Assembly: GCF_003148625.1 (NCBI RefSeq)
Contig: NZ_QGGO01000001.1
Span: 186,001 to 250,000 of the forward strand
Origin: Arcicella aurantiaca
GTDB taxonomy: Bacteria > Bacteroidota > Bacteroidia > Cytophagales > Spirosomataceae
Length of the DNA: 64,000 nt
Direction: 5' to 3'
Shown: positions 45,795 through 54,631 of the stretch, one piece after another
Layout of the letters: each line of letters starts with the position of its first letter
Position numbering within the stretch: position 1 is the first letter of the stretch
Notes under the pieces: generated by a model
Seen by the model: only the letters and a program-made list of their open reading frames with translations
Database searches by the model: none
Told to the model about the DNA's origin: nothing
Position numbers and translations under genes: made by a program

Positions 45795-46154
45795 ATGAAA
45801 AATATCTTAAAATTGGAAGAATTAGCTGAATTTGCTTTGGGAATATTTATTTTCAGTCGTTTAGATTTTGCTTGGTGGTATTTTCCACTTTTACTATTAT
45901 CGCCTGATATTGGGATGTTGGGTTATTTGGTGAGTCCCAAAATAGGAGCGTGGTTGTACAATTTGTTTCATCATAAAGCATTAGCCATCACGATTTTGGT
46001 ATTCGGTTTTACTCAAAATAATCAAGTTGTGATGCTGGTTGGGACAATTCTTTTCTCTCACGCTGCTTTCGACAGAACGATGGGATATGGGCTAAAATAT
46101 GAAGATAGTTTTGCTAATACCCATTTAGGAAAAATTGGCAAGGATAAAATTTAG
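45795..46154 (+). CDS. DUF4260 family membrane protein
   Basis: This 119-residue protein has about four hydrophobic segments and the family pattern RLDFAWWYFPLLLLSPDIGMLGYL and FDRTMGYGLKYEDSF, HLGKIG. It matches DUF4260, whose function is unknown. It follows the epimerase by 4 bp (same operon) and overlaps the convergent AraC gene by 4 bp. Confidence 0.88.
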   Translation: MKNILKLEELAEFALGIFIFSRLDFAWWYFPLLLLSPDIGMLGYLVSPKIGAWLYNLFHHKALAITILVFGFTQNNQVVMLVGTILFSHAAFDRTMGYGLKYEDSFANTHLGKIGKDKI

Positions 46155-47170
46155 GCAACCATTTGATAGTTTTTACGATAGATAGTTGGCGTTTGTCCAG
46201 TCCATTTTTTGAAAGAACGGAAAAATACACTTGGTTCAGAATAACCCAATAAATAGGCAATGTCAGTGGTACTCAATTGAGCTTCTTTGAGGTGTTTAGT
46301 AGCCAAATTTTTACGAATTTCATCAAGGAGTTGCTGAAAAGTGACTCCTTCTTCTTTGAGTTTGAGTTGGATTGAACGTACTCCAATACCCAATTTTTTA
46401 GCAATATTTGATAAAGTAGGTTCTTCGCCTTTTAAATCGTGCAAAATCTCCTTTTTGATTTTCTCTTTCAGTGATTCTGAAGGCTTTAGGCTATTTAAAA
46501 TCTCATTGGCATGAATTTCAAACAATGAAAATAAGTTAGGATTAGCGTTTAAAATAGGGCGTTTTAAGTAGTCTTCTGAAAACACTAAGCCTGTAAAATG
46601 GCTATTGAAAATAATTTCAGCCCCTTTGAAAATTCGATGATATTCCGATAAATTATCGGTGTAAGCAGGATAATCAAAGTGAACTGACTTTAACTGTACA
46701 TTTTCTCCGAGCATCCCATTTATTGCCGAATGATAAATGGATATTGTAGATTCATAAGCATAATGAGGAGCAAAAATATCATCACTCGGTTCCGAAATTG
46801 TAAGATGAGCAAGTCCATTTTCTATAATCAATGACGTTTTGCTGGCATCACAAACAATATCTTGGTACTGACAAAGTTTCTCCAAAGCCTTCCCTAAAAT
46901 CGGACTGTGCATCATTACATACGCCAAAATCCCGACTGAAATCGTATTAATCATTTCGCCAATGTGTAGTGGCAAAAACTCGTCTCCCGTCATTTCAATA
47001 GCTTCTTTCCATAATTTTTGAGCCTGAGCAATTGGCAAACGATTGTCTGGATTTTGTAAATCTTGTGGAGAAATCCCTGTTTTTTTGCAAAGCAAATCAT
47101 AATCTGCTCCTTTTTGCTGAGCAACATAAAGGATTAAGTTGAAAGAGGAAACCGAGAGGACTTTTGACAT
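46151..47170 (-). CDS. AraC-family transcriptional regulator
   Basis: This 339-residue regulator has an N-terminal arabinose-binding-like (OruR/AraC type) domain of ~230 residues and a C-terminal AraC double helix-turn-helix (LSNIAKKLGIGVRSIQLKLKEEG and LSTTDIAYLLGYSEPSVFFRSFKKWTGQTP). It should bind DNA and activate a target in response to a small ligand. It faces the epimerase/DUF4260 pair tail to tail; control of that pair is plausible by context but not shown. The 34-bp palindrome lies between its start and the M42 gene. Confidence 0.92.
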   Translation of the reverse strand: MSKVLSVSSFNLILYVAQQKGADYDLLCKKTGISPQDLQNPDNRLPIAQAQKLWKEAIEMTGDEFLPLHIGEMINTISVGILAYVMMHSPILGKALEKLCQYQDIVCDASKTSLIIENGLAHLTISEPSDDIFAPHYAYESTISIYHSAINGMLGENVQLKSVHFDYPAYTDNLSEYHRIFKGAEIIFNSHFTGLVFSEDYLKRPILNANPNLFSLFEIHANEILNSLKPSESLKEKIKKEILHDLKGEEPTLSNIAKKLGIGVRSIQLKLKEEGVTFQQLLDEIRKNLATKHLKEAQLSTTDIAYLLGYSEPSVFFRSFKKWTGQTPTIYRKNYQMVA

Positions 47171-47265
47171 TTTGTTTAGAATGTTGTCATTACGAAAACA
47201 TTAACGTAATTTTTTAGATTGCTAAAATCGTGTTGAGGGAAATTGTAAAAATAAGAGTTCTGTCT

Positions 47266-47299
47266 AACTTCCCGAAAGTTTTAGAACTTTCGGGAAGTT
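47266..47299 (-). terminator. CCCGAAAGTT palindrome, copy 2, after the M42 gene
   Basis: Arms 47266-47280 and 47285-47299 (AACTTCCCGAAAGTT) pair perfectly with the loop TTAG. It is 17 bp from the M42 stop and identical in core to copies at 16237 and 55627. Confidence 0.8.
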
Positions 47300-47315
47300 C
47301 CTAATTCAAAAAAAC

Positions 47316-48386
47316 TTACTTAATATATCTCCAATCTTCATTGCCTTTCAGAGCCAATAAAGTATGGTAAATTAAATCAATTACTTTTTGAACATCGTCT
47401 TTAGAAACCGTTTCAACGGTGGTGTGCATATATTTCAAAGGTAATGAAATCAATGCTGAAGCTACGCCTTCAGTGGCATACGCAAAAGAATCGGTATCTG
47501 TACCCGTTGAGCGTGAAACCGCTTGACGTTGAATGGCAATTCCTTTTTCTGCTGCCACATCAATGATAAAGTCACGTACATTATTTTGAACCGCTGGGCC
47601 ATAACAAATCACTGGTCCATTACCACATTTCAAATCACCTTGCTCTTTTTTATTGTACATCGGCGACTGTGTATCGTGCGTAACGTCGGTGATGATTGCT
47701 AAATCTGGTTTCAAACGTCTTACAATCATTTCTGCACCACGTAAGCCAATTTCTTCTTGAACGGCATTAACAACATAAAGCGTAAATGGTAATTCAATGT
47801 TATTTTCTTTTAACATTCTTGCCACCTCAGCAATCATGTAACCGCCTACTCTATTATCTAAAGCACGACCCGTAAAATAACGATTGTTCAATTCCATTAA
47901 GCCATCTGTGAAAGTCACGACTGTACCCACGTGTACGCCCATTTCTTCCACTTCTTTTTTATTGGCAGCTCCCAAATCAATAAAAATATCATTTACAGTG
48001 GGGGCTTTATCTTTAGAAATATCTCTAACGTGAATGGCTGGATAACCAAAAACACCTTCTACAACACCCTTACGTGTATGTAAATTACAACGCATCGAAG
48101 GAGCAATAACGGCATCAGAACCACCATTACGACGCACGAAAATATATCCGTTGTCATCAATATAATTCACAAACCAAGAAATTTCATCGGCGTGAGCTTC
48201 AATGACCACTTTATAATCGCTACTTCCTTTAACAACCCCAACGGCAGTTCCGTAAACGTCAATAATAGTTTCGTCGATATATGGCTTAATGTAATCTAAC
48301 CAAATTTGTTGTCCCGAAGCCTCAAAACCCGTAGGCGAAGCATTGTTTAGGTATTCGTAGAGGAATTTTTTACTGTTTTCGTTCAT
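47316..48386 (-). CDS. M42 family metallopeptidase
   Basis: This 356-residue cocatalytic metallo-aminopeptidase matches M42: His65-Ala-Asp67 (VIEAHADEISW), the bridging Asp in FTGRALDNRVGG, Glu-Glu in NAVQEEIGLRG, Asp in AIITDVTHD and a final His in LKYMHTTVE. The enzymes form large tetrahedral dodecamers that trim peptides in the cytoplasm. Its ATG overlaps the stop of the upstream DUF3226 gene (ATGA), so translation is probably coupled to it. The peptidase is otherwise a housekeeping family; the close link to an ATPase/TOPRIM pair is unusual. Confidence 0.92.
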   Translation of the reverse strand: MNENSKKFLYEYLNNASPTGFEASGQQIWLDYIKPYIDETIIDVYGTAVGVVKGSSDYKVVIEAHADEISWFVNYIDDNGYIFVRRNGGSDAVIAPSMRCNLHTRKGVVEGVFGYPAIHVRDISKDKAPTVNDIFIDLGAANKKEVEEMGVHVGTVVTFTDGLMELNNRYFTGRALDNRVGGYMIAEVARMLKENNIELPFTLYVVNAVQEEIGLRGAEMIVRRLKPDLAIITDVTHDTQSPMYNKKEQGDLKCGNGPVICYGPAVQNNVRDFIIDVAAEKGIAIQRQAVSRSTGTDTDSFAYATEGVASALISLPLKYMHTTVETVSKDDVQKVIDLIYHTLLALKGNEDWRYIK

Positions 48387-49015
48387 GATTTATTTTGAAA
48401 ATATTGGTCTAAAAATTGTTTTAATTTTGTTAAAGCAGGGGAGTTCAAATCCCAGTGAGATTTGTCTCTGTAATCACGTTCTGTCTCTTTTATTTTCTTC
48501 TTTTGATTTTTACTGTCACCTAAAAGTGCTTCTAAGTAGGCATAAATTTTGGTTTTCCGTGCAGGAGTTGTAAAACTCCCATTTTTCCGTTTAGATGATT
48601 TTAAACAGCTTTCGTAACCATCCCAACAATCAAAGATTACTTTGTTGTCTTGATTTATAATTTGTTCTAATAGTGTCTCTAAATCTCCATTCGATTGATT
48701 GTCAGGTAATAAGAAATGGTCTATTGGGAATTGCGATTTATATTTCTCGAAATTTTGTGATTCTATTTCAAATGTGTCTGCATCAAAAATGAATAGATTT
48801 TTAACTCCCGTAGTATCATTTAATTTGAGCATTGGGTCTATCAAACGCATCTTGTTTTTATCGTCGAAAATCCCCTTACCCTCAACATTAAAAATATCTC
48901 CATTGGCTTTTTGAAAACCACCTAATGATAGTTCAATGCCATACCAATCATTTAATAGGTCTTGAAAGAACTTTTGGTCTGCAACACCTTCTACAAAAAT
49001 CTGTACTTTTTTCAT
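48383..49015 (-). CDS. TOPRIM-like DUF3226 protein
   Basis: This 210-residue protein has the two TOPRIM motifs: Glu9 (IFVEGVADQKFF, with Asp13) and the acidic pair Asp78-x-Asp80 (NLFIFDADTFE). This matches DUF3226, a TOPRIM-fold family often coded beside AAA ATPases. TOPRIM domains in OLD, Gabija GajA and PARIS AriB are metal-dependent nucleases, so a nuclease is the likely role. It lies between the ATPase (stop-start TAATG overlap) and the M42 peptidase (ATGA overlap). A lysine-rich stretch in the C-terminal half could contact nucleic acid. Confidence 0.82.
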   Translation of the reverse strand: MKKVQIFVEGVADQKFFQDLLNDWYGIELSLGGFQKANGDIFNVEGKGIFDDKNKMRLIDPMLKLNDTTGVKNLFIFDADTFEIESQNFEKYKSQFPIDHFLLPDNQSNGDLETLLEQIINQDNKVIFDCWDGYESCLKSSKRKNGSFTTPARKTKIYAYLEALLGDSKNQKKKIKETERDYRDKSHWDLNSPALTKLKQFLDQYFQNKS

Positions 49016-50142
49016 TAAATACCTCCTCTTGTGTTATAGCCAATTTCCATTGCAAACTCAAACTGGTTGAAATCAAAAGTAACCGATTTTACATCTCCAT
49101 TAGTGTCTTCAACTAAACTAATATTGCGAGCATCATTTTGAAAATCTTCTCCTAATTCAGCCAAAGCATACACAAAATATTTTTGACATTCCAAACTATG
49201 CGTAGTGGCAAATAATTGGACATCATATTTTTTACAAAGGGTTATAACTGTTTTCCAAAACTCTTTTAATCTTGAAAAATGAATACCTGTTTCTATTTCG
49301 TCAATCATTAAACGTTTGCCTTTTGCCATCAAAATTTCCAACAATACTCGAACAAGTTTGACGACTCCATCTCCAAATCTTGTTATTGGATATAGTCCAT
49401 TGTCATCTTCGAGAGAAACACAAATAAAATCAATATCGTTGAGCATTTTTTGTGTACGTGTTTCCTCTAATTTAGGAATGAATGTTTTTAGATTTGAGTC
49501 AAACTCCTTCCTTAAATCTTTGTCTGCGTTTATTTTTTTATAGTAAAAATCTAATAAATCGAAATCATAACCAAGATTTGTTGGAATAAATGGCATATAG
49601 CCCCAATTCATCTCAATTTCTTCATTTGTTGTGCGTGAAAATGGATAAAAATTATAAGAAAATGGATAATATTTTTTATCCTTTTCAGCATACTCTGATG
49701 AAATTCTCACCCCCTTTTTAAATATAGATACACCATCGTTTCTGTATCCTTTTTTATTTATTGCATTCCAATCAGACTCTGTTAATGTTTGATGTTCAAC
49801 TATCTCCCAATTTATTATCTCTTGTTCATCGCCATAGCCATTATTTACTTGTAATGTTTTATCAATATTTTTTAAAATAAATTTCCATAAATTCTCATCA
49901 TTAAGATTAGCTAAGACTTTCTTCTTATCTACAAAAAACAACTTTCTATAAAGTAGTGTCTGGAATAAATTAGCCAAACAAGTATCTCCTTCTGAACGAA
50001 ACAAAAGACCTTCCAAAACACTCGTCTTCCCCACATTATTATCCCCAACCAACAAATTATATTGCCCAAGATTTTCCATTTCAAAAGAATCAAATCTTTT
50101 GAAATTTTCAATTTTGAAGTATGTTAAATGATTTTCACCCAT
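49015..50142 (-). CDS. AAA15/OLD-like ATPase
   Basis: This 375-residue ABC-type ATPase of the AAA_15/AAA_21 group has the Walker A motif GDNNVGKTS (33-41) after the typical FKIENFKRFDSF strand, a RFGDGVVKLVRVL signature-like stretch near residue 260, the Walker B KRLMIDEIETGIHF (Asp281-Glu282) and a switch ATTHS (312-316). The domain between is an inserted helical region, as in OLD-family proteins; there is no C-terminal TOPRIM domain in the same chain, which is supplied by the next gene. In the PARIS and OLD systems such ATPases sense phage and control a nuclease. The ATG at 50142 begins the operon. Confidence 0.88.
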   Translation of the reverse strand: MGENHLTYFKIENFKRFDSFEMENLGQYNLLVGDNNVGKTSVLEGLLFRSEGDTCLANLFQTLLYRKLFFVDKKKVLANLNDENLWKFILKNIDKTLQVNNGYGDEQEIINWEIVEHQTLTESDWNAINKKGYRNDGVSIFKKGVRISSEYAEKDKKYYPFSYNFYPFSRTTNEEIEMNWGYMPFIPTNLGYDFDLLDFYYKKINADKDLRKEFDSNLKTFIPKLEETRTQKMLNDIDFICVSLEDDNGLYPITRFGDGVVKLVRVLLEILMAKGKRLMIDEIETGIHFSRLKEFWKTVITLCKKYDVQLFATTHSLECQKYFVYALAELGEDFQNDARNISLVEDTNGDVKSVTFDFNQFEFAMEIGYNTRGGI

Positions 50143-50200
50143 GATTTTACGATTTTTAACAAAAATACAAAACCCAAAAGCTTTTCAAAGCCATTAAATG

Positions 50201-50237
50201 AAAAAGTCTGCATAACGGTTAGTTATGCAGACTTTTT
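50201..50237 (-). terminator. Terminator of the mltD-like gene
   Basis: A perfect 16-bp stem, arms 50201-50216 and 50222-50237 (AAAAAGTCTGCATAAC and complement), with a 5-base loop; T-run on the minus strand. It lies 18 bp from the stop of the transglycosylase and separates it from the ATPase operon. Confidence 0.92.
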
Positions 50238-50254
50238 ATGTTTTCTAAAGGACA

Positions 50255-51787
50255 TTATGAAACTCTGATTTTCATTCCAGCTTTTACTACATTTCCTTTG
50301 ATTCCGTTCAATTTCTTTAATTTATCAATTGAAATTCCTCCGTAACGTTGTGAGATATTCCAAAGGGTATCACCATCTTGAACATTATGAAAACGAGTTT
50401 TTCCTCTTTTTACGGATTCTTTTTCACGGTGATTATTACGAGCATATTTTACTTGACTTGTAACGGCTGATTCTTTATAAATCACTAATTTTTGACCTGG
50501 TTGAATCGTTGTTTTTTGTAAATGATTCCAAACTTTAATATCATAAACTTCAACGTCAAATTTCTCAGCAATTTCAGTTAAATTATCTTTTTTACGAACA
50601 GTATAATATTTCTTCTTCGGTTTTTTGTTAATAACTACATCTTCAATGTCATCTTCTACAATTTCTTGTTCCACAACCATTTTAGGTTCAGTTGTCGTTG
50701 CTCCAAGAACTGGTGTTGTAATGATAATTGATTTTTCGTCGTTACTTGCTAAAACCTCTGGATTTGGCTGAATAGTTTCAACAAATACAGGTGGGAATTT
50801 TGTTGCCGAATCAAGGATGGCTTGACGGTTCGCTTTAAAGAATGCAATGTCTGTTTTTGGTAAACGAAGTGCAAAATTACGAGTATGACCGGGTAAAATA
50901 TGTGTCAATACATGAGGATTTAATTTCTGAATTTCTTCTAAATTAATTGAACTCAAACTCGCTAATTTATCAAGGTCTAAATAGGAATTTACATGAATCG
51001 TGTCATGAGCAACGGCTGTTTCGATATTCTCAGGAAAAATATCATGTGAATCTGCGTGGTTAATCATATAAACCATCCCAATGTATTGTGGAACATAGCC
51101 ACGAGTTTCACGAGGAAGACAGTTATAAATTGCCCAGAAAGTTTGTCCACCATTACAACGACGAATGGCTCTTCTAACATTGCCCGGTCCTGTATTATAC
51201 GCTGCTAATACCAAATGCCAATCTCCAAAAATATTATATAATTGACGCATATAACGACAAGCCGCTTCAGTTGCCTTTTCGGGGTCAAAACGTTCGTCAA
51301 TGTATTCGTCGATTCTTAAACCAAAGTCAACTCTTGCCGTTTTGGGCATAAATTGCCAAAGTCCACCCGCACCTGCACGTGAAATAACTTTAGGATTCAA
51401 TCCTGATTCAATTAAAGAAAGATATTTTAATTCGTCAGGTAAGCCGTATTTTTTTAGATATTTCTCATAAATCGGGAAATATACGCCTTTACGCTCCAAC
51501 ATTGTTTTGGTAAATGATGGTTTTCGATAGGCAAAATACTCCACAAATTGATGTGTCGTAGCATTATACGTCAATGGGATTTCCTTTTGTAAAGCCTGTA
51601 AGCGAGGCTGAACAATAGCAGGGTCGATTAACCAAGTTTGCTCTGGCACAACGGGTTGTGCAGTGCTTACGGTGGTGGTATCGGTTTGAACGGGCTGTTC
51701 TGTACTGCCAGTTACTTGGGCATTCATTGTTGCACTTGCCAGTAGCAATGAACCAATGATGTACGAGCGAATTGTGGCGAATATCAT
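50255..51787 (-). CDS. mltD: Membrane-bound lytic murein transglycosylase D-like protein
   Basis: This 510-residue protein has a signal peptide and a lytic transglycosylase (SLT) domain (residues ~90-250) with the catalytic Glu in LSLIESGLNPKVISRAGAGG and LWQFMPKTAR, plus AAYNTGPGNVRRAI. Two LysM domains follow near the C-terminus (KKYYTVRKKDNLTEIAEKF and FHNVQDGDTLWNISQRYGG). It cuts peptidoglycan between MurNAc and GlcNAc. The N-terminus lacks a clear lipobox. A proline- and Thr/Val-rich linker lies between SLT and LysM. Confidence 0.93.
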   Translation of the reverse strand: MIFATIRSYIIGSLLLASATMNAQVTGSTEQPVQTDTTTVSTAQPVVPEQTWLIDPAIVQPRLQALQKEIPLTYNATTHQFVEYFAYRKPSFTKTMLERKGVYFPIYEKYLKKYGLPDELKYLSLIESGLNPKVISRAGAGGLWQFMPKTARVDFGLRIDEYIDERFDPEKATEAACRYMRQLYNIFGDWHLVLAAYNTGPGNVRRAIRRCNGGQTFWAIYNCLPRETRGYVPQYIGMVYMINHADSHDIFPENIETAVAHDTIHVNSYLDLDKLASLSSINLEEIQKLNPHVLTHILPGHTRNFALRLPKTDIAFFKANRQAILDSATKFPPVFVETIQPNPEVLASNDEKSIIITTPVLGATTTEPKMVVEQEIVEDDIEDVVINKKPKKKYYTVRKKDNLTEIAEKFDVEVYDIKVWNHLQKTTIQPGQKLVIYKESAVTSQVKYARNNHREKESVKRGKTRFHNVQDGDTLWNISQRYGGISIDKLKKLNGIKGNVVKAGMKIRVS

Positions 51788-51864
51788 AAAGTAAGGAATT
51801 AAGTATCTGGGCTGTAAGTGGTTATTGGCAATGTTTGTTATACAAAATTATAAAAAATAACCGA

Positions 51865-51906
51865 AAAATCTAACCTTTGTTGCATAGTCTTCAAAGGTTA
51901 GATTTT
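51865..51906 (-). terminator. Terminator after gatA
   Basis: A 15-bp stem (AAAATCTAACCTTTG and complement at 51892-51906) around a 12-base loop, 91 bp past the gatA stop on the minus strand. Confidence 0.75.
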
Positions 51907-51996
51907 AAACGAATTCCAAAATTAGGATTGATTATTTAAACGATTTCTTAAAGATAATTATTATCAAGAGGATTTGTCATCAAGAAATATCAATAA

Positions 51997-53415
51997 TTAT
52001 TCATAAATGCTTTGGGCAAATGATAATAGAGCCGCTTCTTGGAATGCTCCGCCCATGATTTGAAAACCGATTGGTAAACCATCATTATCAACGCCATTTG
52101 GAATAGAAATAGCAGGTAAACCAACTACATTTGCTTGTACTGTAAATAAATCGCCCAAGTACATTTGGATTGGGTCAGCCGTTTTTTCACCTAATTTATA
52201 GGCAGTTGTTGGCGTTGTAGGGCAAACTAAAAAGTCGTAATTTTCTAATAAATTATCCGTAAATTCTTTGATTAATCGTCTAACTTTCTGGGCTTTTGTA
52301 TAATAAGCATCATAATAGCTGGCACTTAATACAAATGTGCCTAACATGATACGTTTGCGAGTTTCTTTCCCAAAACCTTCAAATCTTGATTTTTTGTAAA
52401 GAGACATTAAATCGGTTGCAGCTACACTACGATGTCCGTATTTTACGCCATCAAATCTTGAAAGGTTTGAACTTGCTTCGGCAGTTGTGAGGATATAGTA
52501 AGTTGGTAAGAATGATTTAATTAATGGAAAATCAACCGCTTCAACTTCGTGTCCTTGTGATTTTAGGTATTCTAATTTAGCCCAAGTAGCTGCTTTAACT
52601 TCTGGTTGAAGTCCGTCGCTTTCAACGGCATCTTTCAAATAACCAATTTTATATGTTGTTTTTTCTGCTTTTAAGTCAGAATATGCCTCCACAGGTAGAT
52701 TTGAAACGGTACTATCTTGTTCGTCTTTTCCTGCAATTATTTCTAATAAAATTGCCGCATCTTCTACCGATTTTGTGATTGGTCCGATACAATCGAAAGA
52801 AGAAGCATAAGCAATTAAACCCCAACGAGAAACTCTTGAATACGTTGGTTTTAAGCCAACTAAACCGCAAAATCCTGCGGGCATACGTACAGAACCACCT
52901 GTGTCTGTACCCAATGAAGCCAAACACATATCTGCTTGAACAGCAACGGCTGAACCTCCAGATGAACCACCCGCTACTCTATTTTCGCCGATTTCATTCA
53001 AACAAGCTCCAAAAGCAGAATTTTCGTTGGTTGAACCCATCCCGAATTCATCACAATTTTGTCTTCCGATAATGATGGCATCTTCGTCTAAAACTCGTTG
53101 AACTGCCGTAGCGTTAAATTGAGATTCAAATCCATTCAAAATCTTACTTCCTGCTTGCGAAATGTGGTCTTTGTAACAAAGTAAATCTTTAATTCCCAAA
53201 ACCATACCTGCTAATTTTTTGGCAGTTCCTGCTTTTATTTTAGCATCAATTTCGTCGGCTTTTGCTAAGGATTCTTTATCGAAAACCGAAAGAAAAGCAT
53301 TTAATTTTTGATTTTTTTCTTCGATATTTTTTAGGTAAAATTCTACCAATTGGCGGCAAGTAATTTTACCTGAATAAAGGTCTGACTGGATGGATTTTAA
53401 TGTGGTATATTGCAT
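51997..53415 (-). CDS. gatA: Asp-tRNA(Asn)/Glu-tRNA(Gln) amidotransferase subunit A
   Basis: This 472-residue amidase-signature enzyme releases ammonia from glutamine for transamidation of Glu-tRNA(Gln) and Asp-tRNA(Asn). The catalytic triad region is visible: Lys76 (VLGIKDLLCYK), the cis-Ser in RVAGGSSGGSAVAV and the nucleophile Ser in GTDTGGSVRMPAG. The length is normal. gatB and gatC are not adjacent, which is common in Bacteroidota. Since asnS is also present, the likely main substrate is Glu-tRNA(Gln). Confidence 0.95.
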   Translation of the reverse strand: MQYTTLKSIQSDLYSGKITCRQLVEFYLKNIEEKNQKLNAFLSVFDKESLAKADEIDAKIKAGTAKKLAGMVLGIKDLLCYKDHISQAGSKILNGFESQFNATAVQRVLDEDAIIIGRQNCDEFGMGSTNENSAFGACLNEIGENRVAGGSSGGSAVAVQADMCLASLGTDTGGSVRMPAGFCGLVGLKPTYSRVSRWGLIAYASSFDCIGPITKSVEDAAILLEIIAGKDEQDSTVSNLPVEAYSDLKAEKTTYKIGYLKDAVESDGLQPEVKAATWAKLEYLKSQGHEVEAVDFPLIKSFLPTYYILTTAEASSNLSRFDGVKYGHRSVAATDLMSLYKKSRFEGFGKETRKRIMLGTFVLSASYYDAYYTKAQKVRRLIKEFTDNLLENYDFLVCPTTPTTAYKLGEKTADPIQMYLGDLFTVQANVVGLPAISIPNGVDNDGLPIGFQIMGGAFQEAALLSFAQSIYE

Positions 53416-53518
53416 AATTTATTAATACAGGCAATAAGCTATAAGCGATAGGCAATAGGCTAAATATTAGCATAGAGCGTAAAGCGTAGGGCATAATGCT
53501 AAAATGACTTTAAAAAAC

Positions 53519-53561
53519 AAAAGCATAGTCATGACGAATGATTCATCGGGACTATGCTTTT
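53519..53561 (-). terminator. Terminator of tatA
   Basis: AAAAGCATAGTC (53519-53530) pairs with GACTATGCTTTT (53550-53561), 18 bp after the tatA stop on the minus strand. Confidence 0.85.
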
Positions 53562-53578
53562 ATAAGGACTTTCAAATA

Positions 53579-53788
53579 CTATTTTGTTGTATCGTCTTCT
53601 AAACTTTTAGAGATTTGCTCTTGAACATCTTTCTGAGCATCTTTAAATTCTTTCATTCCTTTGCCCAAGCCTTTCATTAATTCTGGAAGTTTTTTACCTC
53701 CAAACATTAAAAGGACAACCATACCAATCAAAACTAACTCTCCCGTTCCGAGATTTCCTAATAATAAAAATATTGATGTGAGTTCCAT
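53579..53788 (-). CDS. tatA: Twin-arginine translocase subunit TatA/TatE
   Basis: This 69-residue protein has the TatA layout: a single N-terminal membrane helix (LGTGELVLIGMVVLLMFGGKKLP), with the conserved FGxxxLPEL hinge, then an amphipathic helix (MKGLGKGMKEFKDAQKD) and a charged tail. It multimerises with TatC to export folded proteins, for example the TAT-signal oxidoreductase at 16-17.7 kb. No tatC is adjacent. Confidence 0.93.
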   Translation of the reverse strand: MELTSIFLLLGNLGTGELVLIGMVVLLMFGGKKLPELMKGLGKGMKEFKDAQKDVQEQISKSLEDDTTK

Positions 53789-53824
53789 GTCTGTATTTGT
53801 TAAAATTTGCGTAAATATACGATT

Positions 53825-53870
53825 TTATGAGTTATGAGTTGTGAGTTATGAGTTATGTGTTGAAAAAAAA
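53825..53870. repeat. GAGTTAT heptamer array upstream of tatA
   Basis: Four to five copies of the 7-base word GAGTTAT (variants GAGTTGT, GTGTTGA) sit between the DUF1232 gene end and tatA. The same word family recurs in the gap at 63.1 kb and in the helicase leader. Confidence 0.7.
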
Positions 53871-53891
53871 GATTAAAATTTGTTGAAAATC

Positions 53892-54320
53892 TTATAATTT
53901 CCCTTTTTCCCAAGCTTCAAAATTGATGAAATCTTCGGTTAAAGATGAAAAAAGCCACATTACTAAGGCTAAATCGTCGGTTAAACCAATGATTGGTAAG
54001 AAATCGGGGATAAGGTCAATAGGTGATACAAAATAAATCAGGACAGCAATTATTTTTACAATTGTAGCCCACGGAATGACTTTATATTCGCCCGAAACAT
54101 ACGCTTTTACCATTCTGCTGAGTGTCATTACTTTCTCCGCAAGCACTTGTCCAACGCCTTTATTTTGATTGTCCGCAACATCTTTTGCTTTGCCCAAAAC
54201 TTCTCTTAATAATTCTAAAATTGCCATTCCACTGCCTGCGTATTTACCAGCTTTACGAGTGGCAGATTTGAAAAAAATGGACTTTAAAATTCTGGTAATT
54301 AAATCTTCTTTAGTATTCAT
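53892..54320 (-). CDS. DUF1232 (YkvA family) membrane protein
   Basis: This 142-residue protein carries the DUF1232 core YKVIPWATIVKIIAVLIYFVSPIDLIPDFLPIIGLTDD with two hydrophobic segments around the conserved SPIDLIPD turn. The N-terminal half is helical and basic. The family is widespread, with unknown function. It probably sits in the inner membrane. Confidence 0.88.
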   Translation of the reverse strand: MNTKEDLITRILKSIFFKSATRKAGKYAGSGMAILELLREVLGKAKDVADNQNKGVGQVLAEKVMTLSRMVKAYVSGEYKVIPWATIVKIIAVLIYFVSPIDLIPDFLPIIGLTDDLALVMWLFSSLTEDFINFEAWEKGKL

Positions 54321-54631
54321 TGATTAGACAAGAAAACGTTTAACGTAACACAGACTTCAGTCTGTAAATATTATTTATTTTAATAAAAGTAACACAGCTT
54401 ATAGTCTGTAAATATTTTATTTAAAAACTTCAAAAAGTAAAGAAAATTGTATTCACTCAACTCTGCTTATTTAAAATTATTCTTGATACAATGCTAAAAA
54501 ATAAAAATATATCCTTTTTTGATATTCAATTTTTTAGAAAGTTGTCAATTTATAGAGGTTGAATTTACAAATGACTTACTTTTGTATCAAAAAATAAACG
54601 TATTTCACAAAAAATAAATTCAAATTCAATC
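54321..54631. other. Divergent gap with REP-like GTAACACAG repeats and mdh promoter region
   Basis: The gap of 311 bp holds two REP-like repeats at 54345-54416. TACTTTTG (54577-54584) fits the -7 consensus for mdh, but I see no -33 box at the right distance. Confidence 0.6.
54345..54416 (+). repeat. Two 28-bp REP-like repeats
   Basis: GTAACACAGACTTCAGTCTG (54345 on) and GTAACACAGCTTATAGTCTG (54389 on) are 28-bp units with the same flanks, offset 44 bp. The first holds a perfect hairpin ACAGACT..AGTCTGT (54350-54365). Their GTAA foot plus hairpin resembles the REP units at 19.1 kb. Confidence 0.8.
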
